From positions 297,219 through 361,218 of the forward strand of contig CAJFVO010000001.1 in NCBI GenBank assembly GCA_904420555.1: a DNA stretch of 64,000 nucleotides, given 5' to 3'. This document shows positions 16,835 through 25,624 of this stretch, piece after piece. The translations under genes were made by a program, and so were the position numbers. Source of the stretch: Candidatus Heritagella intestinalis (GTDB lineage: Bacteria > Bacillota > Clostridia > Oscillospirales > Acutalibacteraceae). The notes beneath the pieces were generated by a model. The model made no database searches. It was not told the DNA's origin and was given only the letters and a program-made list of their open reading frames with translations. Positions within the stretch are counted from its first letter, which is position 1; every line of letters begins with the position of its first letter.

Positions 16835-17922
16835 CTATTGCACCTCTCCAAAATACAAACAATCTACAATTTGGTGGCTTGATTTGTATGGATGATTTAC
16901 CACCTGATCCCCCATAGTCATAAAGGTAGAGTGCCCCCCGTCCAAATTGTAGGCAGCAGAACAGCCGAGGTTTTCAAAAACCTGCGCTAGTTCCGGAAGC
17001 GTCATTCCCCTTGAATATCCGGTTTGCCGGCCATCCACAACCACAAAGCAGTAATGGCCAGGTTCGTAGTAGCCAATAGCGCTGCGGGGATGCGCTTTGC
17101 GAATATAATCCCAAGTATTAAAGGATGTTAACGCCTTTCCCTGTGTATCCAGAAGATTCGGACCAAAGGTCCAGGATTGATACGCCCCATCCTGCATGGC
17201 CTGCTGTAAATTAAATTGATCGGGGGAGTATGTTTTCATCTCACCATTTTTGTATAGGATACAGACGTCTGAAGTGGTGGGCTCCGCACGGTAAAGGGTA
17301 CCGTTGCGAATCAGGACGCCGGCAGTATGCTGGCGGTTGTAGCAATAGGAGTCGCCATTCATGGCGAGAATTGCGTGTACATCACGGCTCATATTGGTCA
17401 AATGCTCCGTATATCCTGTGCCATAAGTATTCTGCCCAAAATAGGTTCGGAAGCAGTTGATGTTGGAAGTATAGACGTCTGCTACATAATAGGTGATTTT
17501 ATTCATACCCGAACCCAATTCATAAGGGGTAATGGTAACGGACAGGTCTTTACTTCGATAGGAATTTGCCGTTGAAATCACCTTGTCTGAAAACTTATCA
17601 GCAAACTTCCCCTCCAGGCTGGTATCGGTTCCAGAGGATTCCTGATTTCCGGCCTCACTTGTCCCGTTATTTTTATTCGCAGAGGAATTGTCTGGGATTT
17701 TCTTGCCGCCTATGCGAGGAAGCTGGTTTTGGCTGCTCTCTGAGGAAAAACTGCTGTCATGAGCGAAAAATTTGGGATATCAAATTTATGGGGAACTATG
17801 TAGTTGCAATAATAGATTGACAAAAGGATTGCCGCAGTTACTGCAATATCAACTGCTAAAGCTAACAAAGTAACCCCCATCCGCTTATACGATTTTGGCC
17901 GAAGCGTCCGTACCACAGTCAT
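16835..17922 (-). pseudogene. Phosphodiester glycosidase (NAGPA-like), frameshifted near the N terminus
   Basis: The C-terminal part carries a whole phosphodiester glycosidase (NAGPA) domain: AILAMNGDSYCY, RSAIGYYEPGHYCFVVVDGR, GCSAAYNLDGGHSTFM. Such membrane-anchored proteins trim or modify cell-surface glycans. The N-terminal frame from ATG 17922 has a basic start and one membrane helix (LLALAVDIAVTAAILLSIYY). The frames separate at an A5 run (17766-17770 on plus): one more base would join them into a 362-residue protein. A GTG-started fragment from 17581 has no ribosome site. It overlaps the upstream GT2-GtrA gene by 38 bases. Could be a real mutation or a sequencing slip. Confidence 0.75.
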
Positions 17923-18996
17923 TCACCTTCCCTTTCTTCACTTTACGGTGTGTTCTTTTTCTAAAAATAAGCTTCGTCTGTACTGTCAAGCTAACCAAAA
18001 ACAACGTGATCTCTGTAAGGACCTTGGCCAGCCAAACAGGAATTGCCAGCGTACATGCATAGAAGGAAAGTACGATATTGTTTGCCAAAAGGATGCCAAC
18101 CGCTAACAGGAAATAGGCTAAAAAGTTCTGCGGGGATTTCCCTTATCTTTGAAAACCAAATTCCGGTTCAGAAGATAATTGAAGGTCCCGCTCCCAAGCC
18201 TTGCGATGACATTACTCAGTAACAATCCATGGGAGACGCCCTGGATAATGGCAGCCAGAATCATAAACAACACATAATCCATAGCAAAACTGGCCAAAGA
18301 AGAGGATGCGAATTTGAAAATGGTTTTAAAAATTTTCAGGGAATCCTGGAAGGGATGGAAATGAGAGCTGGAATTTTCCTTATCCAAATAAACTGTCCTA
18401 ATGGGAATCTGATTCCTCCGGCAGTGGAGCAGCATATTCATTTCATATTCGTATCCAGCCCCTTCCAGTTGAAGCATATAGTCCAGCAAGGAAAAACTGA
18501 AAGCGCGAAGGCCGGTTTGGGTGTCTGTAACTTTTGTACGGCTGATCATACGGAAAGCCACCCGGGTGATTTTATTTCCCAGTTTGGAGCGAAGGGGAAT
18601 GCCTTTATTAAAATCACGGACTCCCAATATAAGGGAGCCGGGATAAAGCCGGGCCGTCATAATTGCCTGCTCCATATCGCCCGGCAAATGCTGGCCATCT
18701 GCGTCCATAGTGACGATATATGCAGCAGGATCTTTCAGCTCGCGGATATACCGAAACGCTGTTTTCAGCGCCGCACCTTTTCCCATGTTCCTCGGATGGC
18801 ACAGAACTACTACATCCGGCATATTTTTTAATTTTTCAAAAATCCACTGCTTATCAGATGAACTGCCATCGTCCACTACAATCACACCATAGCCAAACGC
18901 AATAACATCTTTTACAAGGTCAAGCAGAATTCCCGAGGGTTGATAAGCAGGAATAACCACAATATCAACGCCGCGAATTTCCATTGGTAAACTCAT
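17885..18996 (-). pseudogene. Glycosyltransferase 2 fused to GtrA membrane domain, frameshifted
   Basis: Residues 1-220 are a dolichol-phosphate-mannose-synthase-like GT2 (VVIPAYQPSG, VIVVDDGSSS, GKGAALKTAFRYI, VTMDADGQHLPGD), which loads a sugar onto a polyprenyl carrier. A GtrA-like membrane domain follows (FASSSLASFAMDYVLFMILA), thought to flip the lipid-linked sugar. The frame stops after NPRRTF at an A5 run (18120-18124 on plus), but continues in another frame as LAYFLLAVGILLANNIVLSF to a stop at 17885, completing the fourth GtrA helix. One inserted base restores about 371 residues. AAAGGAGG precedes ATG 18996. Divergent from the two-component remnant, whose operator-like repeats lie between. 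Confidence 0.8.
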
Positions 18997-19053
18997 GGGA
19001 TTGCCTCCTTTGCTTTGATGTCTGTTAGTTTACAGAGGAAAAGTGGCAAACAC

Positions 19054-19164
19054 ATGAGAATAGCATGAGTGTTTTCTCATTTTAGCTTTTGGGGAAATCT
19101 TGCGCTTGGAAGATGAACGCCAGATATTTGGCCAATCAAAGAAATTTTCTCATCAAATTCTCAT
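19054..19164. promoter_or_regulatory. Paired direct-repeat operators in a divergent promoter region
   Basis: TTCTCAT occurs twice, 11 bases apart, at 19147-19153 and 19158-19164, just upstream of a -10-like TAGAAT (19175-19180). The inverse word ATGAGAA/ATGAG occurs with the same 11-base phase at 19054-19069, plus TTCTCAT at 19074-19080. Such 11-base direct repeats next to a poor -35 are typical OmpR/PhoB-family sites, so the neighbouring response regulator is the likely binder. Confidence 0.65.
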
Positions 19165-19206
19165 TTTGAAAGAATAGAATGAAACCAAACCATAGAAAGG
19201 CGGCAA

Positions 19207-20142
19207 ATGGATATGAGATTATTGGTAATCGAAGACGACCGGGTCCTTCATCACTTGATTACAAAACGATTAAAAGAGGAAGGGCATTCGGTAGACGACT
19301 GCTATGATGGGGAATCCGGATTTGATTATGCCGATTCCATGCAGTATGACTGTATTATTTTGGATTTGATGCTTCCCAAGAGAGACGGAATCTCCATACT
19401 GAAAGAACTGCGGAGTAAAGGAAACCCCTCCCCGGTGTTGATTTTGACGGCCAGAGATTCTATCGATGACCGGGTCATGGGCCTAGATGCCGGCGCAGAC
19501 GACTATTTGGTAAAGCCATTCGCCTTTGATGAATTTTCCGCCAGGGTGCGGGCGCTTCTGCGCCGCGGAAGTGATACGAAAAGCGCCGTGCTGTCCTTAG
19601 CCGATCTGACGCTCAATACCTCCAATCGTAAAATCACCAGGGGAGAACGCAATATTACCTTAACTTCCACAGAATACGCCTTGCTGGAATATCTGCTGCG
19701 CAATCAGGGACACGTTTTAACGCGCTCACAAATTGCCGACCATGTATGGAATTACTCTTTTGAATACGATTCCAATAAGGTGCCGGAGGATAGCGTGATC
19801 TCTGGGAATCAAAGCCTGATGACCCAGCTTCTCATCAATCTGATTGGAAACAGCATCAAATACGGAGTGCAAGGCGGCAAGGTAACTGTCAGAGCCACCA
19901 ATTCAGAGAAGGCCTGTACCTTTACCATCTCCGATAACGGAATCGGGATAAAAGAGGACGAACTGGAACACATTTTTGAACGCTTTTACCGCGCAAATAA
20001 AGCCAGAGACCGTTCTGGCTCTGGCTTGGGGTTGTCTATTGTAAAGTGGATTGTAGAGCTTCATAATGGAAAAATTACCGTCAACAGTGAGTTTGGAAAA
20101 GGGACGCAAGTAACGGTTTCCATTCCCGCTAAGACACTCTAA
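19207..20142 (+). CDS. OmpR-type response regulator fused in frame to a histidine-kinase ATPase domain
   Basis: Residues 1-117 form a receiver domain (LLVIEDDR, phospho-acceptor D53 in IILDLMLPKRDG, T in LILTARD, K in YLVKPF). Residues 125-191 are the start of an OmpR winged helix (LTSTEYALLEYLLRNQGHVL) that stops at FEYDSNKV, losing the wing. From residue 192 the protein is a histidine-kinase C terminus: N box LLINLIGNSIKYG, DNGIGIKEDE, FERFYRANKAR, GSGLGLSIVKWIVE. There is no sensor, membrane helix or phospho-His domain. The simplest cause is an in-frame deletion joining adjacent regulator and kinase genes. The protein could still bind ATP and be phosphorylated, but DNA binding is probably lost. 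Confidence 0.85.
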   Translation: MDMRLLVIEDDRVLHHLITKRLKEEGHSVDDCYDGESGFDYADSMQYDCIILDLMLPKRDGISILKELRSKGNPSPVLILTARDSIDDRVMGLDAGADDYLVKPFAFDEFSARVRALLRRGSDTKSAVLSLADLTLNTSNRKITRGERNITLTSTEYALLEYLLRNQGHVLTRSQIADHVWNYSFEYDSNKVPEDSVISGNQSLMTQLLINLIGNSIKYGVQGGKVTVRATNSEKACTFTISDNGIGIKEDELEHIFERFYRANKARDRSGSGLGLSIVKWIVELHNGKITVNSEFGKGTQVTVSIPAKTL

Positions 20143-20377
20143 ATTAAATAAAGAAGGCTTCTATTTCTCATTCCTTTTTCATGGATTTCTCTTATTTGAA
20201 ACCGATAATCTTTATAAACAGAAGCGGAATGCCGGACATGCCAACCCGGAAATAATTAAGGTATTCGATCTGCGCTAATAGTTTTTCCGTTTTTACAGGT
20301 GTGAAAAATGCCGGAACCTTTATCCCACTGATTTCATACAGTAGTAGTAAGCTGCACCGACAGGAAGGAGGAATTTT

Positions 20378-20923
20378 ATGCGCAATGGGTACACGCAAAA
20401 GCAAATGTGTTTCATGAATCAGATACAACAATTATGGGCACAGCACGTATATTGGACACGGTTCTTCATCATTAGCACAGCAGCAGGCCTAAGCGATTTA
20501 GAGCCGATTACCAACCGTCTTCTCCGAAATCCCAAGGATTTTGCGCAGCTTCTTGCACCGGTTTACGGTATGAAAACAGCCAGAGAATTCCAGGAGCTTT
20601 TAACGCAACACCTATTACTTGGAGGGGATTTGGTCAACGCGGCCAAAAACGGAGAATCTGAGAAAGCCGACTGCATCCGTAGAAAATGGTATCAAAACGC
20701 AGATGAAATCGCCGCTTTCCTGGCCTCTATCAATCCCTGTTGGAAAGAAACGAAATGGAAAGACATGCTGTACAGCCATTTAGAAATGACTGAGAAAGAA
20801 GCAACGCTGCGTTTACAGGGAAATTACTCCGCAGATATCCGGGTATTCAACGATATTGAGAGCGAAGCCCTTGCAATGGCAAATGATATGTTCTGTGGCC
20901 TTGTAAACCGCTGTATCAACTAA
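20378..20923 (+). CDS. Conserved protein of unknown function (about 180 residues)
   Basis: Helical soluble protein with a strong ribosome site (GGAAGGAGG, six bases before ATG). The family, common in Clostridia and as I recall often mislabelled acetylglutamate kinase, has the conserved segments LWAQHVYWTRFFIISTA, DLEPITNRLLRNPKDFAQLL and EETKW-type YSHLEMTEKEATLRLQG. No kinase motif (GGxG, DGxD) is visible, so that label is not supported. The pattern of Trp, His, Tyr and acidic residues in a helix bundle would suit metal or ligand binding, but nothing more can be said. It stands alone between the two-component remnant and adhE. Confidence 0.75.
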   Translation: MRNGYTQKQMCFMNQIQQLWAQHVYWTRFFIISTAAGLSDLEPITNRLLRNPKDFAQLLAPVYGMKTAREFQELLTQHLLLGGDLVNAAKNGESEKADCIRRKWYQNADEIAAFLASINPCWKETKWKDMLYSHLEMTEKEATLRLQGNYSADIRVFNDIESEALAMANDMFCGLVNRCIN

Positions 20924-21059
20924 CTATCATTTTATTTCCACCTATCCGGGACCTTTCACTGCTTTCCATTTTGAGGGGATATTTATCAAAACCATTCGTC
21001 AAAGGGCTGGTTGGCACAAGGATAAAAGTCCAATGGTACCGGTCAGCATTTGAAAACGC

Positions 21060-21093
21060 AAAAAAGCGGGCGGAGTTTTTCACTCCGCCCGCT
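21060..21093 (-). terminator. Terminator of adhE
   Basis: On the minus strand AGCGGGCGGAGT/ACTCCGCCCGCT (12-base perfect arms) with loop GAAAA, followed by T6. It begins 25 bases after the adhE stop. Confidence 0.95.
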
Positions 21094-21118
21094 CTGTTAA
21101 CGGGGTTAGGATAAAACC

Positions 21119-23752
21119 TTATTCGCCGTAGTAGGCTTTCAGGTACATCTCCTTGATTTCGCTCATCAGCGGATATCTCGGGTTGGCGCCAGTGCACTGG
21201 TCATCGAATGCCTGCTCAACCATGGCATCCAGCGTATCCAGGAAGTACTTCTCGTCCACGCCGTAATCCTTGATGGTCTTCTTCACGCCGACCTTAGCCT
21301 TCAGCTCTTCGATAGCAGCGATGAAGTTGTCCAGCTTCTCCTCGTTGGTGTTGCCCTTGATACCCACGAAGTCAGCGCACTCGCAATAACGCTCCAGGGT
21401 GTGAGGATATGCGTACTGCGGGAAGGTGCCCATCTTGGGGGGAACCGGGTTGGCGTTGAAGCGCATCACCAGGGTGATCAGCAGGGCGTTAGCAATGCCG
21501 TGAGGCAGGTGATGGAAAGCGCCCAGCTTATGAGCCATGGAGTGGCACACACCCAGGAAGGCGTTGGCAAATGCCATACCAGCCATGGTGGAAGCGTTCG
21601 CCATCTTCTCTCTGGCAACGGGATCGTTGGGGCCGTTGTCATATGCGCGGGGCAGGTACTCGAAGATGGTCTTCATAGCCTTCAGGGCGATACCGTCGGT
21701 GTAGTCGGTAGCCATGATGGAAGCATAGGCCTCCAGGGCATGGGTCAGGGCGTCGATACCGGAAGCGGAAGTCAGGCCCTTGGGCATATTCATCATCAGG
21801 TCGGGATCCACGATAGCCACATCAGGCAGCAGCTCGTAGTCGGCCAGAGGATACTTGATGCCAGTCTTCTCGTCGGTGATAACGGCGAAGGGAGTTACCT
21901 CGGAACCGGTACCAGCGGAAGTGGGGATTGCAATGAAGGTAGCCTTGTCGCCCATGTGGGGGAAGGTGTACACTCTCTTGCGGATATCCATAAAGCGCAT
22001 AGCCATATCCAGGAAGTCCACTTCCGGATGCTCGTACATCACCCACATGATCTTGCCGGCGTCCATTGCGGAACCGCCGCCCAGAGCGATGATGCAGTCG
22101 GGCTGGAAGGCGTTCATAGCGGCAGTGCCTTCCAGAGCGCTCTTCAGGTTCGGGTCGGGAGCAACATCAAAGAAGGTGGTGTGCTTGATGCCCATCTCGT
22201 CCAGCTTATCGGTAATGCACTTGGTGTAGCCATTGTTGTACAGGAAGGAGTCGGTAACGATGAAGACCTTCTTCTTGCCCATAACGGTCTTCAGCTCGTC
22301 CAGAGCCACCGGCAGGCAGCCCTTCTTGAAGTAAACCTTTTCAGGTGCCTTGAACCACAGCATATTTTCTCTCCTCTCGGCGACGGTCTTGATGTTCAGC
22401 AGGTGCTTCACGCCGACGTTCTCGGAGACGGAGTTGCCGCCCCAGGAGCCGCAGCCCAGCGTCAGGGAAGGATTCAGCTTGAAGTTGTACAGATCGCCGA
22501 TACCGCCCTGGGAGGAGGGGGTGTTAACCAGAATACGGCAGGTCTTCATGGTCTCGCCAAACTTTTCAATCTTGGCACGCTCGGTGACAGCGTTGCAATA
22601 CAGGGAAGAAGTGTGGCCATAGCCGCCGTCAGCAACCAGCTGGCAAGCCTTAGCAACTGCATCCTCAAAGTCCTTAGCCTTATACATGGCCAGGACGGGA
22701 GACAGCTTCTCGTGAGCGAACTCTTCTTCGATATCCACGCTCTCCACTTCGCCGATGAGGATCTTGGTAGCCTCGGGAACCTTCACACCAGCCAGCTTCG
22801 CGATGGTGTGGGCCTTCTGGCCAACGATCTTCGCATTCAGAGCGCCGTTGATAATGATGGTCTTGCGGACCTTCTCGGTCTCCTCGGGGCTGAGGAAATA
22901 GCAACCGCGGTCAGCAAATTCCTTCTTCACTGCATCATACACATTCTGATGGACGATCACAGACTGCTCGGAAGCGCAGATCATGCCGTTATCAAAGGTC
23001 TTGGAGTGGATGATGGAGTTAACAGCCACCACAATATCAGCGGTGTCGTCGATAATAGCGGGGGTGTTACCGGCGCCTACGCCGAGAGCAGGCTTACCGG
23101 AAGAATAAGCTGCCTTCACCATGCCGGGGCCGCCAGTGGCCAGGATGATGTCAGCGCTGCGCATAACCTCGTTGGTCATCTCCAAGGAGGGGATATCGAT
23201 CCAGCCGATAATGCCCTTGGGAGCGCCAGCGGCCACAGCAGCATCCAGCACAACCTTAGCGGCAGCGATGGTGCACTTCTTGGCGCGGGGGTGGGGGCTG
23301 ATGATAATGCCGTTGCGGGTCTTCAGAGAGATCAGGGTCTTGAAGATTGCGGTGGAAGTGGGGTTGGTGGTGGGGATAACCGCAGCCACAACACCGATGG
23401 GCTCGGCAACCTTGGTCACGCCGAAAGCCTTGTCCTCTTCTACTACGCCGCAGGTCTTGGTGTCCTTGTACTTATTATAAATGTACTCAGCTGCATAGTG
23501 GTTCTTGATGACCTTATCTTCCACAACGCCCATGCCGGTCTCTTCCACGGCCATCTTTGCCAGCGGAATACGCGCCTGGTTGGCAGCGATTGCGGCGGCC
23601 TTGAAAATCTTGTCTACCTGCTCCTGGGTGTAGGTGGAAAAGATGCGCTGGGCTTCTCTGACCTCTGCCATCTTGGCGATGAGAGCGTCAAGATTGTCTA
23701 CCAAACCGGTGGCAGGGGTCTCAGGGGTTACTGCTTGCTCTTTTTTCTCCAT
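21119..23752 (-). CDS. adhE: Bifunctional aldehyde/alcohol dehydrogenase AdhE
   Basis: Reduces acetyl-CoA to acetaldehyde and then ethanol with two NADH, recycling NAD+ during fermentation; the protein forms spirosome filaments. The N-terminal half is a CoA-acylating aldehyde dehydrogenase (VIPTTNPTSTAIFK, GVGAGNTPA, catalytic Cys in GMICASEQS). The C-terminal half is an iron-dependent alcohol dehydrogenase (GGGSAMDAGKIMW, metal ligands in HSMAHKLGAFHHLPHG). 877 residues is full length. ATG 23752 has GGAGG eight bases upstream. Codons are biased toward the highly expressed set. A Rex operator overlaps its transcription start. Confidence 0.98.
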   Translation of the reverse strand: MEKKEQAVTPETPATGLVDNLDALIAKMAEVREAQRIFSTYTQEQVDKIFKAAAIAANQARIPLAKMAVEETGMGVVEDKVIKNHYAAEYIYNKYKDTKTCGVVEEDKAFGVTKVAEPIGVVAAVIPTTNPTSTAIFKTLISLKTRNGIIISPHPRAKKCTIAAAKVVLDAAVAAGAPKGIIGWIDIPSLEMTNEVMRSADIILATGGPGMVKAAYSSGKPALGVGAGNTPAIIDDTADIVVAVNSIIHSKTFDNGMICASEQSVIVHQNVYDAVKKEFADRGCYFLSPEETEKVRKTIIINGALNAKIVGQKAHTIAKLAGVKVPEATKILIGEVESVDIEEEFAHEKLSPVLAMYKAKDFEDAVAKACQLVADGGYGHTSSLYCNAVTERAKIEKFGETMKTCRILVNTPSSQGGIGDLYNFKLNPSLTLGCGSWGGNSVSENVGVKHLLNIKTVAERRENMLWFKAPEKVYFKKGCLPVALDELKTVMGKKKVFIVTDSFLYNNGYTKCITDKLDEMGIKHTTFFDVAPDPNLKSALEGTAAMNAFQPDCIIALGGGSAMDAGKIMWVMYEHPEVDFLDMAMRFMDIRKRVYTFPHMGDKATFIAIPTSAGTGSEVTPFAVITDEKTGIKYPLADYELLPDVAIVDPDLMMNMPKGLTSASGIDALTHALEAYASIMATDYTDGIALKAMKTIFEYLPRAYDNGPNDPVAREKMANASTMAGMAFANAFLGVCHSMAHKLGAFHHLPHGIANALLITLVMRFNANPVPPKMGTFPQYAYPHTLERYCECADFVGIKGNTNEEKLDNFIAAIEELKAKVGVKKTIKDYGVDEKYFLDTLDAMVEQAFDDQCTGANPRYPLMSEIKEMYLKAYYGE

Positions 23753-23805
23753 GTGCCAGTCCTCCATTTTGTAATAAACACTTTTGAAAATAGATGCCTG
23801 CTGAT

Positions 23806-23823
23806 TTGTTATTTTTTTAACAA
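23806..23823 (-). promoter_or_regulatory. Rex operator of adhE
   Basis: Perfect TTGTTA-N6-TAACAA palindrome, the consensus site of the NADH-sensing repressor Rex. It lies just downstream of the -10, where binding would block transcription; release at high NADH would induce adhE. Confidence 0.9.
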
Positions 23824-23827
23824 GGAT

Positions 23828-23857
23828 ATTATAGCAAATCAGGGCCTCTAAAGTCAA
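23828..23857 (-). promoter_or_regulatory. adhE promoter
   Basis: On the minus strand: -35 TTGACT (23852-23857), 18-base spacer, -10 TATAAT (23828-23833). Confidence 0.85.
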
Positions 23858-23962
23858 CACAGGTTTTCGCCAATTTTCGCCCGGAGATTTTTCTTTTTTG
23901 TATGAAGTTCAGCCAAATACAGGAAATTTCTTCCGGACGGCGGCAAAACGGAAAATAGCGGA

Positions 23963-23990
23963 AAAGGCAGCTGCCGGAAACAGCTGCCTT
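23963..23990 (-). terminator. Terminator of the APH-like gene
   Basis: On the minus strand AAGGCAGCTG/CAGCTGCCTT arms with loop TTTCCGG, followed by a T-rich tract, 20 bases after the stop codon of the APH-like gene. Confidence 0.82.
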
Positions 23991-24010
23991 GATTCCTTTT
24001 TCATGTACGA

Positions 24011-24763
24011 TTATTCGTATTCCACCACGTCTACCCACTTCATCAGGAAATCGTGCTCCTCGGGCTTGGCGTCCGGCAGATAAGCGGCGGCCACGATGGG
24101 CAGCCACTGCTGCACATACTTCTTAGAGGTATGGGTCTTTTCGCAGAACAGATCCAAATATTTGTCAGCCACCTTGGGATCCCGCAGGCTCAGCAGCAGG
24201 TAAGTACGGCCCACATCGGCGCTGGCGTTGCCCTGACGGGCAGCGATCCAGTCAACCACATAGATGCCCTTCTCATTATAAATAATATTCTCAGGGACAA
24301 AATTGCCGTGGCAGAGCTTGGTGTGCTTGGGCATGCTCTCCAGACGGGTCAGGAGTTCATACTTCTTCACATCGTCAATTTCCGTCAGGGAGTTAATCTG
24401 GCGGCCCATCTTATCCTTGAGCTTGCTCAGCTTCGGAACGGTCTTGGAATGGATCTCCAGCTGGATATCCACCATATCGTTGAGGTACTGATCCATGTTT
24501 TCCGGATGCTCCTGCATCAGGTCGGCAAGGGTCTTGCCCTCGATGAGGTCCATGACAATAGCCCAGCGGCCATCGATTACAGAAAGTTCGTGGATAATCG
24601 GCACACGCAGGCCGGTATCCTCTACACGGGAATGGGTCAAAGCTTCGTACAAGGGGTTGGTCTTGCGCACGCCCTCTTTGAACAGCTTTACGCACTTATC
24701 CCCGTCCTTGTAAATGTCCACCAGCTCGCTGGAAGCGATGAGATTTTCCTTGTTCAATGTCAT
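24011..24763 (-). CDS. Aminoglycoside phosphotransferase-like kinase
   Basis: Protein-kinase-fold small-molecule kinase of the APH/choline kinase superfamily. The catalytic loop TKLCHGNFVPENIIY (HGN/DxxxxN pattern, with His-Gly-Asn in place of the common HGD) and the metal-binding VVDWIA are present; the nucleotide lobe has WAIVMDLIEGKTLADL. The true substrate is unknown, and drug resistance should not be assumed. Asn replacing the usual catalytic Asp in HGD would weaken classic phosphotransfer. ATG 24763 has AAAGGAG eight bases upstream. It stands alone, upstream of adhE, and its codon use resembles highly expressed genes. Confidence 0.8.
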   Translation of the reverse strand: MTLNKENLIASSELVDIYKDGDKCVKLFKEGVRKTNPLYEALTHSRVEDTGLRVPIIHELSVIDGRWAIVMDLIEGKTLADLMQEHPENMDQYLNDMVDIQLEIHSKTVPKLSKLKDKMGRQINSLTEIDDVKKYELLTRLESMPKHTKLCHGNFVPENIIYNEKGIYVVDWIAARQGNASADVGRTYLLLSLRDPKVADKYLDLFCEKTHTSKKYVQQWLPIVAAAYLPDAKPEEHDFLMKWVDVVEYE

Positions 24764-25624
24764 ATTATTGGCTCCTTTCATTATACGTGCGGCCGGAAAA
24801 GCCGCCGCACGGTATATTTCATTAGCGGATTACCATGTCCGTTTATATTATACAACTTTGAGCGATAAAGTAAAGGGGTTTTTGTAAAATTATTTGTAAA
24901 TATTTCTTTTCACCAAATCGCAAGCCTTTTTTTTGCGAGAGTCGCCCGATTTTTAAAAAACCAATGTATATTTCTAATAAATATTATCTTGCGTTTTGTA
25001 CATTTTGCTATACGCCCTTTAAATTCTTTACCCTATTCCCCTTTCGCTCTTTTCTTTTCCTCTCACACCGGCTGGCAGCAGGAGTTTGCGTAAAGGGGAA
25101 TCACCTCTTGTTGCCAAAACAGCCTGTGACGCTTTTTGAATTTATTCGTCTTGGAAAGGAACCACGCCTTCTACTGCCTGGGCAAAGAAAATTTCCGCAT
25201 CGCCATAGTCGATGTCCACAAAGCGATAACGGGTGCTGCCCATGCCCGGTTTCTCCATATTAAGTGAGCTAACACAGTCCCTGACGGGGTCCTATGCGCT
25301 CCATGAACTCCTTTTTGGCGATATCCAACATATCATCGGAGCCAGGGGTATATGGGTCATGGCCTTCCCTACCCGACTATCCGCACAGCCAATGTCAAAA
25401 AGAGCGTCCATTTTCAGAACGCTCTCCAAAAAAGATATTCGTTTTTACCGCGCCTTCTTCTGTTTCAGACGGCGGGTGGGGGTTGCCAGCAACTTGCGCA
25501 TCCGGCCTTTCAAAATGGTCGGATGCCATATAAACATGAAGCACTTGAAGGCGCCTCCACAGCTGGCTGTCTTCATTCACTCCAGAGTCTGCTAACAAAG
25601 GAGGTTCTTCTTGGTTATCAAATG
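24764..25624. other. 860-base gap with degraded coding traces
   Basis: The first 200 bases are AT-rich and hold the APH-gene leader (a -10-like TATAAT on minus at 24845-24850). On the minus strand at about 25143-25261 a short frame reads MEKPGMGSTRYRFVDIDYGD then AEIFFAQAVEGVVPFQDE, preceded in other frames by PYTPGSDDMLDIAKKEFMER (about 25275-25350). These look like pieces of one broken gene that I do not recognise. No intact gene is seen. Confidence 0.5.
25401..25425 (-). terminator. Putative terminator downstream of the LysR gene
   Basis: On the minus strand GAGAGCGT/ACGCTCTT arms with an 11-base loop, then TTTTT. It is about 200 bases beyond the LysR stop. Confidence 0.6.

Noticed and set aside
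16835..17581. Independent short glycosidase gene starting at GTG 17581
   Set aside because: No ribosome site, and the upstream in-frame sequence continues the same protein; a frameshifted longer gene explains it better.
24011..24763. Aminoglycoside resistance gene
   Set aside because: Only the broad kinase fold is supported; the catalytic motif is HGN, not HGD, and there is no resistance context.
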